64,000 bases of DNA from Rhodocyclus tenuis (GTDB lineage Bacteria; Pseudomonadota; Gammaproteobacteria; Burkholderiales; Rhodocyclaceae). Below, in pieces: positions 44,045-53,120 of the stretch; within the stretch, counting starts at the first letter, position 1; every line of letters starts with the position of its first letter. The notes beneath the pieces are model-generated. The model made no database searches. It was not told where the DNA came from and saw nothing but the letters and a program-made list of their open reading frames with translations. The stretch covers positions 1 to 64,000 of the forward strand of contig NZ_JACIGE010000014.1 in the NCBI RefSeq assembly GCF_014197755.1, given 5' to 3'. The position numbers and the translations under genes were made by a program.

Positions 44045-45328
44045 TTACCCGCCTTGATTTTCGTCGTTGGCGCCAAGCGCGAGCTTGTCGACGATCAGGC
44101 TGCCGACCATGTCACCTTCAACGTTGACTGCGGTGCGCACGGTGTCGAGGATGCGGTCGATCGGCAGCAGCAGCGCGATTGCCTCGGTCGGCAGGCCGAC
44201 CGATTGCAGCACCAGCACCATGCTCAACATGCCGACGCTGGGAATCCCCGGTGCGCCGACGGCGCCGAGAATGGCGACAAAAACGATGATCAGTTGTTGT
44301 GCGATGTCGAGTTCAATGCCTGCAAGGCGGGCGACGAAGAGCGCTGCGGCGCCCTCGTAGAGCGCCGTTCCGTCCGAGTTGAGCGTCGCGCCGAGCGGGA
44401 TGACAAAGCCGGCGACTTCACGGCGCCCACCCAGGTTTTCGGTGACGCAGCGCAGCGCCACCGGCATCGTTGCCGCGCTCGAGCTGGTGCCGAAAGCCAG
44501 CACCATGGCGTCGCGCGCGCCGCGCCAGAAGCGCAGCGGCGTCGTGCCGGTCACCGCGTAGAGGATCGCCGGCAGGACGACGACGCCGTGCAGCAGCGTC
44601 GCGCCGATGACGACGACGATGAAATAGCCGAGGCTGCCAAGCAGGCTGACGTCCTGCGTCGCCACCAGTCGCAGCAGCAGGGCGCCGACGCCGAGCGGCG
44701 CCAGCCACATGATCCAGCGCACCAGAACGAGCGCGAGTTCCTGCAGTTCCTGCATGGTGCGGCGCAGGTTGGCGTAGCGTTCGCCGCCGACGGCAAGCGC
44801 GATGCCGAAGACCAGCGCCACCACCACCACCGCCAGGATGTCGCCCTGCGCCAGCGCGGCGAAAGGGTTCTGGAAAATGCCGTGCAGGAACTGCGCAAAG
44901 TAGTCGGTGAAGGGCATCTGCCGCGCCTGAAAGTTGCGCGTGGCGTCGGCGAACATGTCGAGATGCATGCCTTCGCCTGGGCGGAAGATGTTCGCCGCGG
45001 CCAGCCCGATGCCGATGGCGATGAGCATCGACAGCACGAAGAAACCGAGCGTGTACCACCATACGCGCTGCATGCTGTGATGCGCGCCGAGGCTGGCGAC
45101 GCCGCAGACGATCGAGGCGAAGACCAGCGGCACCAGCACCATGCGCAGCAGGTCGAGGAACAGCGTGCCGGCGAGCTTGGCGGCATAGAGCGTGCCTTCG
45201 CCGAGCGGTGTCGCCGTGCCGTGTGCCGCGAGCGCAAAACCGCCGACGGCGCCGGCAAGAGCGCCGAGCAGGATCAGCGTGTTCAGGCCGAAACGGCGGC
45301 TGGAGGGTTGGGTGAGCGGGATTGCCAT
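44045..45328 (-). CDS. Dicarboxylate/amino acid:cation symporter (DAACS family)
   Basis: Inner-membrane Na+- or H+-coupled symporter of the GltP/DctA/SstT type for C4-dicarboxylates or acidic/neutral amino acids, 427 aa with eight membrane helices and two hairpins. The family motifs are present: AFGTSSSAATMPVALRC (serine-rich hairpin), GATLNSDGTALYEGAAALFVA, GAPGIPSVGMLSM and LLPIDRILDTVRTAVNVEGD. I start it at ATG 45328; the frame extends 88 codons upstream as arginine-rich shadow of the neighbouring gene. It follows the methylmalonyl-CoA decarboxylase gene by 19 bp, probably in one operon. Confidence 0.92.
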   Translation of the reverse strand: MAIPLTQPSSRRFGLNTLILLGALAGAVGGFALAAHGTATPLGEGTLYAAKLAGTLFLDLLRMVLVPLVFASIVCGVASLGAHHSMQRVWWYTLGFFVLSMLIAIGIGLAAANIFRPGEGMHLDMFADATRNFQARQMPFTDYFAQFLHGIFQNPFAALAQGDILAVVVVALVFGIALAVGGERYANLRRTMQELQELALVLVRWIMWLAPLGVGALLLRLVATQDVSLLGSLGYFIVVVIGATLLHGVVVLPAILYAVTGTTPLRFWRGARDAMVLAFGTSSSAATMPVALRCVTENLGGRREVAGFVIPLGATLNSDGTALYEGAAALFVARLAGIELDIAQQLIIVFVAILGAVGAPGIPSVGMLSMVLVLQSVGLPTEAIALLLPIDRILDTVRTAVNVEGDMVGSLIVDKLALGANDENQGG

Positions 45329-45347
45329 GAAAAGGGAGCGAGGTGCG

Positions 45348-46121
45348 CTATTCGCCGCGGAAACGGGGCGGGCGCTTCTCCTTGAAAGCGCTGATGCCCT
45401 CGACGTAGTCGCGGCTCTTGTACACCTTGTGCCGCAACTCCTGGATACGCTCGAAGATTCCCGGCTGCAGCGGCGCCGAGTCGCCGAGCATACGGAACTG
45501 CTCCTTGATCGCAGCCACCGCCAGCGGCGCCTTGGTGGCGATGCGGTTGGCCAGCGCCAGCGTGAAGGACTGCAGTTCGGCGGTCGGCACACGGTGGTTG
45601 AGGATGTGCCAGCTTTCGGCTTCGGCAGCGTCGATCGGACGCGCGGTGAAGATCATTTCCTTGGCGACGTTGAGCGGCAGCCGGCGGATGAAGTTGAGCG
45701 TTCCCGCGGTGTTGTAGGGCAGGCCGAGGTTCACCGGCGTCAGCGCGAACGAACAGCTGTCGTCGCCAACGATGATGTCGCAGGAAAGCACCAGGTCGGT
45801 GGCGCCGCCCCAGACCGAACCGCTGACCATGGCGATGACCGGCGCCGGGAAATGGCGTACGGCGCGCAGCAGCTGTTCGAGCGGGTCGGAGTAGAGCAGC
45901 GGGTCTTCGCCGTGCGGCAGTTCGTTGATGTCATGCCCGGCCGACCACACCCTGGCGCCCACGCCGGCGGTAAGAATCAAGGCCCGGCAGCGCGCTGCCG
46001 CGAGGACTTCCATCTGCTCCATCAACTCTGCAATCAGCGCTCGCGACAGGGCGTTGCGCTTTTCCGGGTGTGTCAGGGTGAGGATGCCGACATCCCCTGC
46101 TTGTTCGCTGCTTACGTACAT
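45348..46121 (-). CDS. scpB: Methylmalonyl-CoA decarboxylase (enoyl-CoA hydratase/crotonase family)
   Basis: Crotonase-fold enzyme that decarboxylates methylmalonyl-CoA to propionyl-CoA, 257 aa. It resembles E. coli YgfG/ScpB closely in diagnostic places: SAGHDINELPHGEDPLLYSD, MVSGSVWGGATDLVLSCD, FALTPVNLGLPYNTAGTL and the C-terminal SRDYVEGISAFKEKRPP. A generic enoyl-CoA hydratase would lack the PVNLG.PYN and ELP.G.DPL.Y features. ATG 46121 has GGAGAAG upstream. Co-transcription with a dicarboxylate-type symporter suggests succinate or propionate metabolism. Confidence 0.9.
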   Translation of the reverse strand: MYVSSEQAGDVGILTLTHPEKRNALSRALIAELMEQMEVLAAARCRALILTAGVGARVWSAGHDINELPHGEDPLLYSDPLEQLLRAVRHFPAPVIAMVSGSVWGGATDLVLSCDIIVGDDSCSFALTPVNLGLPYNTAGTLNFIRRLPLNVAKEMIFTARPIDAAEAESWHILNHRVPTAELQSFTLALANRIATKAPLAVAAIKEQFRMLGDSAPLQPGIFERIQELRHKVYKSRDYVEGISAFKEKRPPRFRGE

Positions 46122-46412
46122 GTGCTTCTCCTTGCTGCCTTGATGGCAGTATCGGCGGCGATTATGCGGCATCGTGGCGGCGGCGTGGGCAGCCCGCGCT
46201 TATTTGCATATGCCGGATATCTGCCTCGGCGAGGGCGCTATTTGCCATCAGATGCAGCGCGCATCAAGTGTGTACGCACATTTTTTGCTTCGTCGGACAT
46301 CGTTAAGCGACGCTTAAGCGAGTCTCGCTAGACTTGATCGTGCAGCATGGTCCGGCCCGTGTGGACCAGCCTCTTGTCAGTGACCGGATGGGCTCCGGAG
46401 GAGACAGCGCCA

Positions 46413-46835
46413 ATGAATATCTGGAAATTCGTGAGCGGAATGAGTGTGCTGGCGATGAGTAGCCTGCCGGCGTTCGCTGAAACACCGCAGCAGCTTCTCG
46501 CCGGCTACGTCGCCGAGGCCGCGCAAGCAACGCCGGGTTTTTCGCCTTCAGCTGAGCGCGGCCGCCAGTTCTATCTGCAGCGTCATGCCGTGACCGACAG
46601 GCAGCAGGGATGCTTCAGCTGCCATACCGATAATCCGCTGGCTCCCGGCCAGCATGTGACGACCAGCAAGAGCATCGAGCCACTGGCGCCCGTTGCCGGT
46701 TCGGAGCGTTTCACGCGTGCGGCGAAGAGCGAGAAGTGGTTCCGCCGCAACTGCAAGGAGGTGATTGGTCGCGAGTGTAGCGCCGGTGAGAAGGCCGACC
46801 TGTTGCACTTCCTGCTGGCCGAGGCGGCTCGATGA
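46413..46835 (+). CDS. DUF1924 monoheme c-type cytochrome (SHP-like)
   Basis: Periplasmic monoheme cytochrome of the DUF1924 / sphaeroides-heme-protein type, 140 aa. A signal peptide (VSGMSVLAMSSLPAFA) precedes the single heme site GCFSCHTD at about residue 69. SKSIEPLAPVAGSERFT and KWFRRNCKEVIGRECSAGEK are typical of the family, with two extra cysteines likely forming a disulfide. ATG 46413 follows GGAGGAG. It overlaps the next gene by 4 nt and forms the usual set with a diheme cytochrome and a cytochrome b561-like membrane protein. Confidence 0.88.
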   Translation: MNIWKFVSGMSVLAMSSLPAFAETPQQLLAGYVAEAAQATPGFSPSAERGRQFYLQRHAVTDRQQGCFSCHTDNPLAPGQHVTTSKSIEPLAPVAGSERFTRAAKSEKWFRRNCKEVIGRECSAGEKADLLHFLLAEAAR

Positions 46836-47272
46836 GAACGACAGCCCTTGTCTCGCTCGTCGCCGCGCTCGGCGTTGCCGCTTGCGCCACGCAGCACCGC
46901 GAAAGAGTGTCGCTTCCCGCCGAGAAGAACGCGTTGTGGCGCAGCGAATGCGGTGCCTGCCATCAGGCATTCCCGCCGATGATGCTGACGGTCGGCAATT
47001 GGCAGGCGATGATGCGCGAACTTGAGCAGCATTTCGGCGAAGATGCCAGCCTTGACGAAGCCAGCCGTCAGGAAATCGCCGCTTATCTGCAGCGCAACGG
47101 TGCGCCCGACAGCTATGGCCGCCATTCGGCGAGCAGCCTGCGCATCACCGACACTGCGTACTTCCAGCGGCGACACAAGGGGTCGAGTGTTCCGCTCTGG
47201 CGGCGGACTGGCGAGAACAAGCCTTCCAACTGTCCAGCCTGTCACAAGGCCAGCGATGAGCAGCTCTGGTAG
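46832..47272 (+). CDS. Diheme cytochrome c (DHC type)
   Basis: Periplasmic diheme cytochrome, 146 aa, partner of the DUF1924 cytochrome. The N-terminus (RTTALVSLVAALGVAACATQ) looks like a lipoprotein or Sec signal with a cysteine at residue 18, so it may be lipid-anchored. Heme sites are ECGACHQAF (about residue 40) and NCPACHKAS at the C-terminus. Its start overlaps the preceding stop (ATGA). In Rhodobacter the homologous pair passes electrons to SHP. Confidence 0.88.
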   Translation: MRTTALVSLVAALGVAACATQHRERVSLPAEKNALWRSECGACHQAFPPMMLTVGNWQAMMRELEQHFGEDASLDEASRQEIAAYLQRNGAPDSYGRHSASSLRITDTAYFQRRHKGSSVPLWRRTGENKPSNCPACHKASDEQLW

Positions 47273-47312
47273 CCGCACCCGCGCATGTGCGCAACGTATC
47301 CTGCCCGAGACG

Positions 47313-47927
47313 ATGATGCTGGAAAAGATACTGGTCTGGGATTTACCCGTACGCATCGGCCACTGGCTGCTGGCCGCTGCGTTTGCCGTTGCTTGGCTGA
47401 CCGGCGAGAGCGAGAACTGGCGTGCCGTGCATGTCGCCGCTGGCGCACTGATGTGTGCGGTCGTCGTCTTTCGCCTGTTGTGGGGATTCATCGGCAGCCG
47501 GCATGCACGCTTTGCCGATTTTGCCGCCGGGCCGCTGGCGGCATTTGCCTATCTCGGCGATCTTCTGCGTCGGCGCGCCGCGCATTTTACCGGGCACAAT
47601 CCGGCGGGCGCCTGGGCAATCTATCTGCTGCTGTCCCTGTCACTGGCTGCCGCTGCTTCGGGCTGGTGTGTCTATAGCGGACTTGGCGGCGAGGCGGCCG
47701 AGGAACTGCACGAACTGACGGCGAATGCCCTGTTGCTGCTGGTCGGACTGCACATTGTCGGCGTTGTGGTCGGCGGTCTGTTACACGACGAGAATCTGGT
47801 TCGTGCGATGTTGACCGGCCGCAAGCTGGGACGACGCGAAGACGCGATCACGCGCAGCCACCTGCCCGCGGCGCTGGTGCTCCTGGTCTGGGCGGCAGCT
47901 GTGGCCTGGCTGTCACGCTACATCTGA
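47313..47927 (+). CDS. Cytochrome b561-like membrane protein
   Basis: Four-helix integral membrane cytochrome b of the YceJ/CybB type, about 204 aa, that should link the quinone pool to the two soluble cytochromes encoded before it. Helices are visible around IGHWLLAAAFAVAWLTG, VHVAAGALMCAVVVFRLLWG, AIYLLLSLSLAAAASGW and ANALLLLVGLHIVGVVVGGL, with heme-ligand histidines in RIGHWL, AVHVAAG, ELHELT and GLHIVG. ATG at 47313 or 47316 could start it; the frame is open further upstream inside the diheme gene. Confidence 0.88.
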   Translation: MMLEKILVWDLPVRIGHWLLAAAFAVAWLTGESENWRAVHVAAGALMCAVVVFRLLWGFIGSRHARFADFAAGPLAAFAYLGDLLRRRAAHFTGHNPAGAWAIYLLLSLSLAAAASGWCVYSGLGGEAAEELHELTANALLLLVGLHIVGVVVGGLLHDENLVRAMLTGRKLGRREDAITRSHLPAALVLLVWAAAVAWLSRYI

Positions 47928-47958
47928 GCAGCTGCAACGGTCTCCGGAGACAAGTTTT

Positions 47959-48705
47959 TCAGCGCGCGCCAGCCGGTGCTTTCTGCATCTTCGTGGCGGC
48001 TGGTGCCGTGGCGACCGTTGGCGGCGGCAGGCGGGACATGTAGTCGGCGACAGCCTTCAGCTCTTCGTCCGAATACTGGCGGATGACACGTACCATCTTC
48101 GGGTTGGAGTTGCGCCGCACACCATCACGTATGTCGATATTTTGTCGCAGCAGGTAGGCGAAATGCTGGCCATTGACGCGTGGATAGAGCTTTTCGGCAC
48201 TGCCTGAACCGTTCTTCTCGTGGCAGCTTACGCAGCGTTTCTCGTAAATCGTCTTGCCGGTCTCAAGGTCCGCACCCGGCCCCTTGCCGTTGCTGGCGGG
48301 TGAAGGCAGCGATTGCAGGTAGCCGGCGATGTCGGCGATTTCCTGCGCTTCGATGACATGTTCGTTTACGAAGGGGTACATCTTCGGGTTGTCGCGGCGG
48401 CCGGCGCGGATGTCGCTCATCTGCTTGATCAGCACCGTGTCGTGCTGAGCCGCAAGGCGCGGGTAACTTCCGTCCTCGCGCCCGAGCGCGTTGGCGCGGT
48501 GACAGCCCTGGCAGACCTCGAAGGCGACTTTGCCGTTGCCGAGGTTGACCTTGGCACGCAGCGCCAGCAGTTTTTCGCTGTCCATCTCGTTCCAGATGTA
48601 ATCGGCTGACTCAATGCCGGGGGCGTGCGGTTGCACCTCGGCGGTCGCGGCCAGCACCAAACCACTGCTGCACAGCGCGAGCAGTGCTAACAAATACCTG
48701 TTCAT
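47959..48705 (-). CDS. Diheme cytochrome c (c4-like)
   Basis: Periplasmic two-domain cytochrome c, 248 aa, with signal peptide (MNRYLLALLALCSSGLVLA). Heme sites are EVCQGCHRANA (about residue 65) and KRCVSCHEKNG (about 157), with axial-methionine regions DNPKMYPFV and SNPKMVRV. Last gene of the leftward electron-transfer operon, 48 bp after the cytochrome c4 gene. It probably carries electrons between the outer-membrane conduit and periplasmic or inner-membrane partners. The C-terminal A/P/K-rich tail looks disordered. Confidence 0.9.
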   Translation of the reverse strand: MNRYLLALLALCSSGLVLAATAEVQPHAPGIESADYIWNEMDSEKLLALRAKVNLGNGKVAFEVCQGCHRANALGREDGSYPRLAAQHDTVLIKQMSDIRAGRRDNPKMYPFVNEHVIEAQEIADIAGYLQSLPSPASNGKGPGADLETGKTIYEKRCVSCHEKNGSGSAEKLYPRVNGQHFAYLLRQNIDIRDGVRRNSNPKMVRVIRQYSDEELKAVADYMSRLPPPTVATAPAATKMQKAPAGAR

Positions 48706-48753
48706 TTCATTTTCTCCACGGCTTTTCGTCCGCTCCGTTGCGGGGCGTCACGA

Positions 48754-49377
48754 TCAAAGGCCGGCGATGTACTCGGCGACGGCCTTCATTTCATCTTCGC
48801 TCAGACGTTCGGCCACCGCGCGCATGACCTTGCCCCGGTCATTGGCGCGGGTGCCGTTCTTGAAGTTGTTCAGTTGCGAAACCGAGTAGGCTTGATGCTG
48901 TCCGGCCAGGCGCGGGTAGCGCTCATTGCCCTCGCCGTCGGCTTGGTGGCAACCTTCGCAGGCCGGAACACCGGTACTCACGTTGCCTTCGTGGAAAAGT
49001 CGTTTGCCGACCATCGCCAGTTCGCCGTCCTCGACCTTGCCGGGTGCTGCCTTCTGCTCGCTGAACCAGGCGCCAAGCCCCGCCATGTCGGTATCGCTCA
49101 GTCCCTGGATGATCGGCACCATGATGTCGTTGGCGCGTTTGCCCGAAGCGAACTCCTTCAATTGCTTGGTGATATAGACGCGTTGCTGACCGGCAATCTT
49201 CGGGAATATCGGCGTGATGCTGTTGCCGTTTTCGCCGTGGCAGGCGAAACACACGGTCGTAGCGATTGTTGATACGTCGCTCGCCATGGCTGGCAATGCC
49301 ATGACAGCGCCAAGAAAGGCGGTGGCGAATGCGAATTCGCGACGCGGGCCAAGATGGGGGCGACGTCCGCAGTTCAT
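48754..49377 (-). CDS. Cytochrome c4
   Basis: Diheme cytochrome c4, 207 aa, periplasmic electron carrier. Heme sites TVCFACHGENG (about residue 40) and PACEGCHQADGEG (about 138); symmetrical halves each carry PKIAGQQRVYI / PRLAGQHQAYS, the hallmark of c4. A signal sequence covers FATAFLGAVMALPAMA. Its ATG overlaps the MtrB-like stop by 4 nt, which couples a soluble carrier to synthesis of the outer-membrane conduit. Confidence 0.92.
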   Translation of the reverse strand: MNCGRRPHLGPRREFAFATAFLGAVMALPAMASDVSTIATTVCFACHGENGNSITPIFPKIAGQQRVYITKQLKEFASGKRANDIMVPIIQGLSDTDMAGLGAWFSEQKAAPGKVEDGELAMVGKRLFHEGNVSTGVPACEGCHQADGEGNERYPRLAGQHQAYSVSQLNNFKNGTRANDRGKVMRAVAERLSEDEMKAVAEYIAGL

Positions 49378-52133
49378 AGATCGATCATCAACATGGCACC
49401 GAACAGCGTCGCCCGATAGCGTTGCGGACCGGCGTCAAGGTAGGCGGTGTTGTTGGTCGGCATCGGATTGGCGGCGACGCCGTCGTAATGCCAGTCGCTG
49501 ACCTTGCCGACTTCGTAGCGGTGCATCAGGCGCACGTTCATCTGTTTGTCGATCGGAATCATCAGGTTGCTTTCGAGGGTGTTGACCGAGAAGGTCATGT
49601 CCGACCAGCCATCGCCTGCAAGCCCGGTCTGCAGTGCCGTCATGCCGAGGGCGGTCGGGTTGTAGCCGTAATGGATCTTGGTGCGCCCCTGCGAGAAGGT
49701 GTAGTTCATGTCCAGTCGCACCTTGCCGAAGTTGTAGTTGAGACCCAGACCGAGCACATTGTTGCGGTCGTCCTGGGTGACGTCCCACATGCGGCTGGTC
49801 GGATACAAGGGGCTGAAGGCCCCCGCCGTTCCGCACACCGAGAGGAAGTTGCCGGCGGTGACGGCGGTGCTGCCCTGGAGCGAGGTGCCGACGGGCACCA
49901 CACCAGTGGTGTTGATCGTGCCGTCGCTGAAGAAATAGTAAGTTGAGCCGATGACGCAGGCATTCGGCCAGATGCTCGCCTGCTTCATTCTTGCCTGCTG
50001 GAACGAGTAGTAGGCAAAGACGCTCATCTGTTCGTTCGGCGTCCACGTGAGGTCGAAATTGAGCGAGTTCTGCCTCTGCTTGCTGTTACGGCCGTAGGCC
50101 GAGGACGGATAGTTGATGTCCTTGAACTGCGCGGATACGCCGGCATCCCAACCCTCGGCCAGCGCGTAGTTCAGCCGGCCGTTAAGGATGTTCTGGTCGC
50201 GATCGGCAAGGTCGAACTTGCGGAATTGTTCGATGTTGTGCACCCAGCTGGCCACGTTGGTGCCGTTCGCTGTCGGTAAGGGACCAAGTGAAGCGCTGTA
50301 AAACTCGTCGTAAGGGTCGGCTCGGTACTCGCTGCCGCGGCGGCGTCCGTGTTCAAACGAAAGGCGCAGGCTCCCCTCCTCGAAGCCGCGGTTGATGTAG
50401 CCGAGCTTGAGTTTGTCTTCCCAGGTGTTGTCGCGCTCGCGGTGCTTGCGATCGTAGCTTTCGCGCTCCCACGCCGCGTTGAAACTGTTGGTGCGATTGA
50501 GGCGGTAGTCGGCGCCGAGCGTGTAGTTGAACTGCTTGTATTCGAAAGGCATGTTGCGGATGTTGATGTTGCCGGCGACCGGGACGATGCCCAGCGCCTG
50601 CGTCGCCGCAACATTGCAGCCAGTAGCGGTGTAGTTGGTATTGAGCAGCGCCGAACCGCTGCCGTCGTTGATGATGCGGCCCCACTGGCCGGTCAGCGGG
50701 TTGCACGCCCAGTACACGGTCTTGTTCTGTGTTTCGTAGTAGCGCAGCTTGCCCTGCACGTCGAGATCGTTCAGCGGCGTCAGGCGCAGGCCGAGATCGA
50801 CCAGACGCGTGTCGATTTCGGCGTTGGCGGTCTGCTGTGACAAGGAGTTGGTGGTGTTCCATTGCCCGGCGGCGATGGGCGCACCACCGATGGTGGCGCC
50901 GCTGGCGGACAGGTCGTTGACCGAGGGCGCGATCAGATTGTCGTTTTGCGACAGCTTCGCCAGCGAGACAGCAGCGGTGAAGCGGCCGTCGTAGAAGTCG
51001 GGCAGACGGCGCGCGTACTCGCTCTTCAGGTTGATGAAGTTGTTGTCCGGATAGAGGTCGTAGCGGGCGCGGGTGATGTTGCCCGACGTTGATACGGCGC
51101 CGTTGATGGTGACGAAGAGTGGATTCTCGATCGTCAGCGTGTCGATGTTGTTGCGAAACAGCGAGGCGGCGAGCTGCAGGTTGAAACTCTGCAGGCTGTC
51201 GGCGAACTGCAGTCCGGCGAGCAGGTCGTGCGTCGTGTAATCGATCGACTCGGCGGTCTCGATGTTGCCGCCGCCGCCGCCGCCGCCGAAGACAGTGCCG
51301 AAGGGGCGCGCGCCCTGTCGGCGTTCGTTGCTGTAGCTGGCGAAGAATTTCCAGTTGTCGGGCAGGTTCAGATCGAAGCGGGCGCCGCCTTTCTTGCGCA
51401 CCAGCGACAGTTCGCCGTACGGCGTCGTCGCCAGCGTGTTGCGGATGGCTGTCTGTGCGGCGGCAGCGCTGGCGCCACCACCGGCGGGCAGGCCGTTGAG
51501 CGTCTGCGTGTCGCTGCCGACGCCGCTCCACAACGAGCGGTAGGTCGTCGTGAATACATGTGGCGTTTCGTTGTAGAAGGCTTTCACCTTCCAGTCGTTG
51601 TAGTGACCAAAGCTGAGACTGTAGAACTGGTCCTTGCGCCCGACGCCACCGCCATTGACGTCGAAGAAGGCGGCATCCGCCGGCTTGGCCAGTTGCAGGC
51701 CGAAGGTGTTGAGCAGCAGCCCGTCGTCGAGGTCGCGGTATTCGATCAGTTTGGCGGCACGTGCCGTGGTCGCGTTGCCGCCGATCACGCCCACTTCGGC
51801 ATTGGCGTTGTACAGCCAGCCGTTGGCGTTGGTGTTCGGTTCCTTGACGAGGAAGGGCTCGCGCGTGCGCAGGCCGGTCGGCGAGCGCGAGTCGGGCGAT
51901 TCGCCGAGGCCGTCGGGATCCTTTTCCCGAAATGTGCTGAATCCGGCAGGATTCATCGCGTTGCCGAGCACCGTGTCGACGCCGTTGCCGGAGTCGGCGC
52001 TGGCGATATTGCTGGACATCTGAGCCGCCGCGCCGGCCACGGCGATGGTCAGCAGATTCAGGCCGTTGATCCGGCGCGCGCGCGAGGCTGATAGCCGATC
52101 CCGCTGGGCCGCGAAAGAACCAAGATTTTTCAT
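49374..52133 (-). CDS. MtrB/PioB family decaheme-associated outer-membrane porin
   Basis: Large outer-membrane beta-barrel (919 aa) of the MtrB/PioB/MtoB family that sheathes a decaheme cytochrome and lets electrons cross the outer membrane. After a signal region (GLNLLTIAVAGAAAQMSSNI) the protein is a series of amphipathic beta strands rich in aromatic residues, ending with the barrel-closing strand ATLFGAMLMIDL. I do not see the N-terminal CxxC found in Shewanella MtrB. GAGGAGA lies before ATG 52133. The decaheme gene is 18 bp upstream, the standard arrangement for iron-oxidising or iron-reducing conduits; electron direction cannot be read from sequence. Confidence 0.93.
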   Translation of the reverse strand: MKNLGSFAAQRDRLSASRARRINGLNLLTIAVAGAAAQMSSNIASADSGNGVDTVLGNAMNPAGFSTFREKDPDGLGESPDSRSPTGLRTREPFLVKEPNTNANGWLYNANAEVGVIGGNATTARAAKLIEYRDLDDGLLLNTFGLQLAKPADAAFFDVNGGGVGRKDQFYSLSFGHYNDWKVKAFYNETPHVFTTTYRSLWSGVGSDTQTLNGLPAGGGASAAAAQTAIRNTLATTPYGELSLVRKKGGARFDLNLPDNWKFFASYSNERRQGARPFGTVFGGGGGGGNIETAESIDYTTHDLLAGLQFADSLQSFNLQLAASLFRNNIDTLTIENPLFVTINGAVSTSGNITRARYDLYPDNNFINLKSEYARRLPDFYDGRFTAAVSLAKLSQNDNLIAPSVNDLSASGATIGGAPIAAGQWNTTNSLSQQTANAEIDTRLVDLGLRLTPLNDLDVQGKLRYYETQNKTVYWACNPLTGQWGRIINDGSGSALLNTNYTATGCNVAATQALGIVPVAGNINIRNMPFEYKQFNYTLGADYRLNRTNSFNAAWERESYDRKHRERDNTWEDKLKLGYINRGFEEGSLRLSFEHGRRRGSEYRADPYDEFYSASLGPLPTANGTNVASWVHNIEQFRKFDLADRDQNILNGRLNYALAEGWDAGVSAQFKDINYPSSAYGRNSKQRQNSLNFDLTWTPNEQMSVFAYYSFQQARMKQASIWPNACVIGSTYYFFSDGTINTTGVVPVGTSLQGSTAVTAGNFLSVCGTAGAFSPLYPTSRMWDVTQDDRNNVLGLGLNYNFGKVRLDMNYTFSQGRTKIHYGYNPTALGMTALQTGLAGDGWSDMTFSVNTLESNLMIPIDKQMNVRLMHRYEVGKVSDWHYDGVAANPMPTNNTAYLDAGPQRYRATLFGAMLMIDL

Positions 52134-52151
52134 GCCGATCTCCTCGTCACG

Positions 52152-53120
52152 TCAGCGCTGGAAGCGGGCGCCGGAGGGGTGATTGCTGCCATGAATTTGC
52201 GAGTGGCAGTTCTGGCAAGCCCGGCCAATTACGCGCTGGCTTGGTGTGCCGCCGCCGAGTTGCGCGGCGGCCGACTGGTCGGCACGGAAGAACTGTCCCG
52301 GATGGCCGACTGCAGGGTTGTGGCACTGCGAGCAGAGGTAGGGACGAGGCGAAGCGAGCAGCTTGTCCTGGTTCGAGCCATGCGGCAGATGGCAGTTGGC
52401 GCAGTTTTCTCGGACCGGCGCGTGCTCCCAGATGAAGGGGCCGCGTTTTTCGGCGTGGCAGGTGTAGCAGACGTTGTTGATGCTGTCGGCCTTGAGCAGC
52501 GGCTTGGTGATCGAGCCATGCGGGTTATGGCAGTCGACACAGCTCATCTTGCCTTCCGGCAGCGGCATGTGCGAGCGCTTGCGGAACTCGGCGCGCTGCT
52601 GCTGGTGGCAGTTCATGCAGGTTTCGTTGATGGTGTGCCGGGTGAGCAGCGCGTTGCCCGAGATCTTCTCCATCGGGTTGTGGCAGTCGGAACAGGAGAG
52701 CTTGTTCTTGGCGTGCTCGGACCCCGGCCAATGCATGCGGTTGCCGCCCTGGTGGCAGCCGAGACACTGCGCCGTCTGCTTCTCAACCGGCGTTCCCCAG
52801 CCCTTGGTGTAACCGATCAGGAGGTCCTTGTTCTTGGTGTCCTTGGCGTGCGCAGCGCCGGGGCCATGGCAGGCCTCGCAGACGCGGGCTTCCTGCTGCG
52901 TGCGCGGGTTCTGTCGAAATACCTTGGCGTGCAGGGTTTCGGTGAAGTGCGTGGCCTCCTGCCCGTGGCATTCGATGCACTTCTTCTCGCCGATATAACC
53001 GCCGTCACTGGCCGGCGCCGCTGCGAGCGCCTTGCCTGATAGCGCGCAGCACAATCCGATGCTCAGGGCGACCGTAAAGGCTCCGGTACGCAACAGTCTT
53101 CCGAGTCTGGCGATGCTCAT
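52152..53120 (-). CDS. Decaheme c-type cytochrome (DmsE/MtrA/MtoA family)
   Basis: Periplasmic decaheme cytochrome, 322 aa, the wire inside the MtrB-like barrel. Ten CxxCH sites are countable: CIECH, CEACH, CLGCH, CSDCH, CMNCH, CVDCH, CYTCH, CANCH, CSQCH and CQNCH. A signal peptide (LRTGAFTVALSIGLCCALSG) starts from ATG 53120. First gene of the leftward operon decaheme - barrel - c4 - diheme c. Relatives include MtrA (iron reduction), PioA/MtoA (iron oxidation) and DmsE (DMSO reduction). No outer-surface multiheme (MtrC/OmcA) gene follows, which favours the MtoAB/PioAB type, but only weakly. Confidence 0.94.
   Translation of the reverse strand: MSIARLGRLLRTGAFTVALSIGLCCALSGKALAAAPASDGGYIGEKKCIECHGQEATHFTETLHAKVFRQNPRTQQEARVCEACHGPGAAHAKDTKNKDLLIGYTKGWGTPVEKQTAQCLGCHQGGNRMHWPGSEHAKNKLSCSDCHNPMEKISGNALLTRHTINETCMNCHQQQRAEFRKRSHMPLPEGKMSCVDCHNPHGSITKPLLKADSINNVCYTCHAEKRGPFIWEHAPVRENCANCHLPHGSNQDKLLASPRPYLCSQCHNPAVGHPGQFFRADQSAAAQLGGGTPSQRVIGRACQNCHSQIHGSNHPSGARFQR

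Noticed and set aside
44027-45385. Long open frame opposite the DAACS gene (plus strand)
   Set aside because: It is rich in D, R, H, Q and E and exactly antisense to a clear membrane transporter; high GC makes such shadows common.
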